DNA of 64,000 bases from contig NZ_SMFZ01000001.1 of NCBI RefSeq assembly GCF_004339565.1, positions 2,542,001 to 2,606,000 on the forward strand. Direction: 5' to 3'. Under the pieces are notes generated by a model, which did no database searches, was not told the origin of the DNA, and saw only the letters and a list, made by a program, of their open reading frames with translations. This document shows, piece by piece, positions 62,112 through 64,000 of the stretch (its first letter is position 1; the number at the start of each line of letters is the position of its first letter). A program made the translations under genes and the position numbers. The DNA is from Pseudonocardia endophytica (lineage in GTDB: Bacteria > Actinomycetota > Actinomycetes > Mycobacteriales > Pseudonocardiaceae).

Positions 62112-62180
62112 GGTCGGAGAACGCGCATCGGTCGGGAGGACGCGCGCGTCCGGTCGCGTGCGTTCTCCGGTCAGGTGCGC
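62112..62180. repeat. GAACGCG-type intergenic element, copy 2
   Basis: Second copy of the scaffold at 61558-61640 (GGAGAACGCGC, GTCGGGAGGACGCGCGCGTCCGG, GTGCGTTCTCCGG), about 500 nt away, abutting the 20-nt tandem array. Confidence 0.6.
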
Positions 62181-62184
62181 GTTC

Positions 62185-62402
62185 ACCAGGTCGGAGCGCA
62201 GAGCCAGGTCGGCGCTCATCGGCCAGGTCGGCGCTCATCCCCCACGTCGGAGCGGCGTCCGCCAGGTCGGCGCGACGTTCGCCAGGCCCGCGCGACGTTC
62301 GCCAGGTCCGCGCGACGTTCGCCAGGTCCGCGCGGCGCTCGCCAGGTCGGCGCGGGCGCTCGCCAGGTCGGCGCGGGCGCTCGCCAGGTCGGCGCGGCGT
62401 TC
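62185..62402. repeat. 20-nt tandem repeat array (about 11 units)
   Basis: Contiguous units of consensus GCCAGGTCGGCGCGACGTTC, four central copies exactly 20 nt (62261-62340), outer ones 18-21 nt and diverged. There are no spacers, so it is a minisatellite and not a CRISPR array. The period excludes coding. Confidence 0.88.
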
Positions 62403-62545
62403 GAAGCGTCGGGGCGCGTCCGCCGGACCGGCGCACGCCCGAGGGCGGTGCACGTCGTGCCGGGAGTTGTCCACAACCCGACTCGTCCGTCCACAGGTCG
62501 GACGTTCCTCGGTGCATCGACCGCCGCGGGCCGCATCCTCGAGGT

Positions 62546-63157
62546 ATGGAAACGTCCACCGCGCCGGTCACCGGCGGCCGCCGGATCGCGGGGCTCGACG
62601 TCGTCGGGCTGGTCCGGGCGGCCCGGCGGCGCGCGGACACGTCCCAGCGGGAGATGGCCGAGAAGGCCGGGCTCGCGGCGTCGACGGTCGGGCGGATCGA
62701 GGCGGGGTCGCTCCACCCCAGTCTGGCGGTGCTGGAGGCGGTGCTCGCCGCGGCGGGGATCCGGCTGGTCGCCGTCGGACCGGACGGCAAGGCGGTGCCT
62801 CCGATGCTCGACGCGCCGGACCACAACCTGCGGGACGGGGCGGGACGGCGGTACCCGTCGCATCTCGACGTGATCATCGACCCGACGGGCTGGGACTGGT
62901 GGGGCGGGCGGTACGGCCTCGCCCGTCCGCCGGAGACGTTCCTGCGCGACCGCGAGCGGCGGGACGTGCAGCGCCGTCGCAGCCGGTGGGAGGTCCGTGT
63001 CGCGCTGCTCTACGGCATCCCGCCGCCGATGACCGTCGAGCAGTGGGTGCGGGCGCAGAAGGCACGGCGGGGCCGGCGCCGCGCCGCTCCCGTGATCGAC
63101 CGCACCGGAGGCGGCTCGCGCGCGGGTCCGGTCGGGGCAGGTACGTTCGCCCCGTGA
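62546..63157 (+). CDS. XRE-family helix-turn-helix protein
   Basis: 203 residues: N-terminal HTH ([55 protein letters not shown]) and a ~110-residue C-terminal part with [36 protein letters not shown], of unknown role. The ATG has GAGG only one base upstream. The stop overlaps the dapD GTG (GTGA), so it is translationally linked to dapD. A possible link to DNA modification or phage defence is not supported by neighbours. Confidence 0.82.
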   Translation: METSTAPVTGGRRIAGLDVVGLVRAARRRADTSQREMAEKAGLAASTVGRIEAGSLHPSLAVLEAVLAAAGIRLVAVGPDGKAVPPMLDAPDHNLRDGAGRRYPSHLDVIIDPTGWDWWGGRYGLARPPETFLRDRERRDVQRRRSRWEVRVALLYGIPPPMTVEQWVRAQKARRGRRRAAPVIDRTGGGSRAGPVGAGTFAP

Positions 63158-64000
63158 GTACCGAGTACCGCCGCGAGGGCGCCTCCGGGACCGGACTGGC
63201 CACCGTGACCTCCGATGGCACCGTCCTCGACGTCTGGTTCCCGTCGCCCGCACTGTCCGGGTCGGCGCCGGCCGAGGACCCGACGAGTGCGCTCGAGGCG
63301 CTGGTCGGCACGGACGAGCTCCGGGGCGTCCGGACCGAGGTCGTGCAGAGCGAGATCGACTCGTTGGCGGGTGCACCTGCCGACGCCGCCGACGTCTACC
63401 TCCGCCTGCACCTGCTCAGCCACCGCCTGGTCCGGCCGCACGAGGTCAGCCTGGAGGGCCAGTTCGGACTGCTCGCGAACGTCGTGTGGACCAACCACGG
63501 ACCGTGCGCCGTCCCCGGTTTCGAGCTGACGCGGGCGAAGCTGCGCGGGCGCGGGTCGGTGACCGTCACGCACGTCGACAAGTTCCCCCGGATGGTCGAC
63601 TACGTGATCCCGTCCGGTGTGCGGATCGGCGACGCGGACCGGGTCCGGCTCGGCGCGCACCTCGCCGAGGGCACCACGGTGATGCACGAGGGCTTCGTGA
63701 ACTTCAACGCCGGCACGCTCGGCGCGTCCATGGTCGAGGGCCGGATCTCGGCGGGGGTCGTCGTGGGTGACGGCTCGGACCTGGGCGGCAGCGCCTCGGT
63801 GATGGGCACGCTGTCCGGCGGCGGCAAGGAGGTCATCTCGATCGGCCGCCGCTGCCTGCTCGGCGCGAACGCAGGTCTGGGCATCTCGCTCGGCGACGAC
63901 TGCGTGGTCGAGGCCGGCCTGTACGTCACGGGAGGGACCAAGGTCACGCTGCCGGACGGCGCGGTCGTCGCGGCCCGGTCGCTGTCCGGGCAGGACGGAC
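63154..64000 (+). CDS. dapD: Tetrahydrodipicolinate N-succinyltransferase DapD, 3' end beyond window
   Basis: 282 codons are present from the GTG at 63154 and the frame is open at the window end, so only the last part is missing. Actinobacterial DapD: an N-terminal domain then a left-handed beta-helix with hexad repeats ([68 protein letters not shown]). Succinylates THDP in the lysine/DAP pathway, upstream of DapE. Coupled to the XRE gene. Confidence 0.94.
   Translation, partial: MSTEYRREGASGTGLATVTSDGTVLDVWFPSPALSGSAPAEDPTSALEALVGTDELRGVRTEVVQSEIDSLAGAPADAADVYLRLHLLSHRLVRPHEVSLEGQFGLLANVVWTNHGPCAVPGFELTRAKLRGRGSVTVTHVDKFPRMVDYVIPSGVRIGDADRVRLGAHLAEGTTVMHEGFVNFNAGTLGASMVEGRISAGVVVGDGSDLGGSASVMGTLSGGGKEVISIGRRCLLGANAGLGISLGDDCVVEAGLYVTGGTKVTLPDGAVVAARSLSGQDG

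Larger units (their letters stand above)
61374..62545. other. 1.2-kb gene-free, repeat-dense interval between dapE and the XRE gene
   Basis: No credible coding region: frames are open only through base composition and are broken by repeats whose unit is not a multiple of three. It holds four distinct repeat structures described separately: 19-nt units at 61413-61507, a two-copy GAACGCG-type element, a 92-nt inverted-repeat element at 61888-61979, and 20-nt units at 62185-62402. Confidence 0.7.

Noticed and set aside
62185..62402. CRISPR-like periodic repeats
   Set aside because: Units are contiguous with no spacers, and there are no cas genes nearby.
62546..63157. XRE gene as an antitoxin or phage-defence regulator
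   Set aside because: No toxin, nuclease or defence gene adjoins it; it overlaps dapD instead.

Overview
The window is very GC-rich, uses many GTG/TTG starts and 1-8 nt stop/start overlaps, and carries actinobacterial marker genes (moeZ, a DUF3107 gene, glgC/glgM, DUF3117, the sigE-rseA-htrA-tatB block, dapD/dapE). From memory, three blocks keep the gene order of Mycobacterium tuberculosis: a nir/narK/hemD-like block (Rv0252-Rv0261 region), a TIGR02569-moeZ-TetR-DUF3107-ferritin-like-rhlE-PQQ-like block (Rv3205c-Rv3212), and an mrp/DUF1003/MgtE-CBS...tatB-htrA-rseA-sigE...glgC-glgM...tag-LOG-dapE-dapD block (Rv1232c-Rv1201c). Their arrangement together with accessory genes fits a non-mycobacterial actinomycete, most likely Pseudonocardiaceae (Pseudonocardia-like). 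The genus is inference.

Layout. 1-5.5 kb: nitrite assimilation (a HemD-type regulator, nirD, nirB, narK), all on the minus strand. 5.6-12.2 kb: TIGR02569 protein, a 1010-residue low-complexity membrane protein, moeZ and an alpha/beta hydrolase. 12.3-15.0 kb: a secreted protein coupled to a P1B-ATPase relative that has lost every catalytic signature. 15-19.5 kb: a TetR gene, then a hydrolase/AurF-diiron-oxygenase/SDR operon diverging from a TetR-DUF4873 pair across two perfect tandem palindromes. 19.6-24 kb: the Rv3208A-Rv3212-like block with a long structured rhlE leader. 23.9-26 kb: a PadR gene with tandem operators and an FAD monooxygenase. 26-33.4 kb: RecB-like nuclease, PHP phosphoesterase, PH-domain and small membrane proteins, Nudix, MaoC, corA and a methyltransferase. 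33.5-36 kb: acyl-CoA dehydrogenase and a CitE-like lyase, acyl-CoA catabolism related to the MaoC gene. 36-38.6 kb: O-methyltransferase-phzF divergent from a LysR gene. 38.6-42.3 kb: Mg-related CBS protein, DUF1003, MarR and Mrp. 42.4-50.2 kb: a catabolic island (aminotransferase, AEC carrier, FCD-GntR regulator, two Asp/Glu-racemase-fold enzymes, DUF3830, 2-hydroxyacid dehydrogenase, amidase) tied together by a recurrent TTGTCGACAA palindrome. 50.2-54.4 kb: tatB, htrA, rseA, sigE and a divergent methyltransferase. 54.4-57 kb: divergent glgC and glgM. 57-61.4 kb: DUF3117, tag, SRPBCC, DivIVA-like, two LOG proteins, dapE. 61.4-62.5 kb: a 1.2-kb gene-free stretch packed with repeats. 62.5-64 kb: an XRE regulator overlapping the start of dapD, which runs off the window.

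The best candidates for something undescribed are the degenerate metal-ATPase/secreted-partner pair (12344-15007), the palindrome-linked catabolic island with a Cys-to-Asp racemase-fold paralogue (42.4-50.2 kb), the TetR/AurF cluster with its double operator, and the repeat-dense dapE-dapD interval with a 92-nt terminal-inverted-repeat element. No tRNA, rRNA, CRISPR array, transposase or prophage gene was seen. Protein family calls rest on motifs and remembered family patterns; no search was run.
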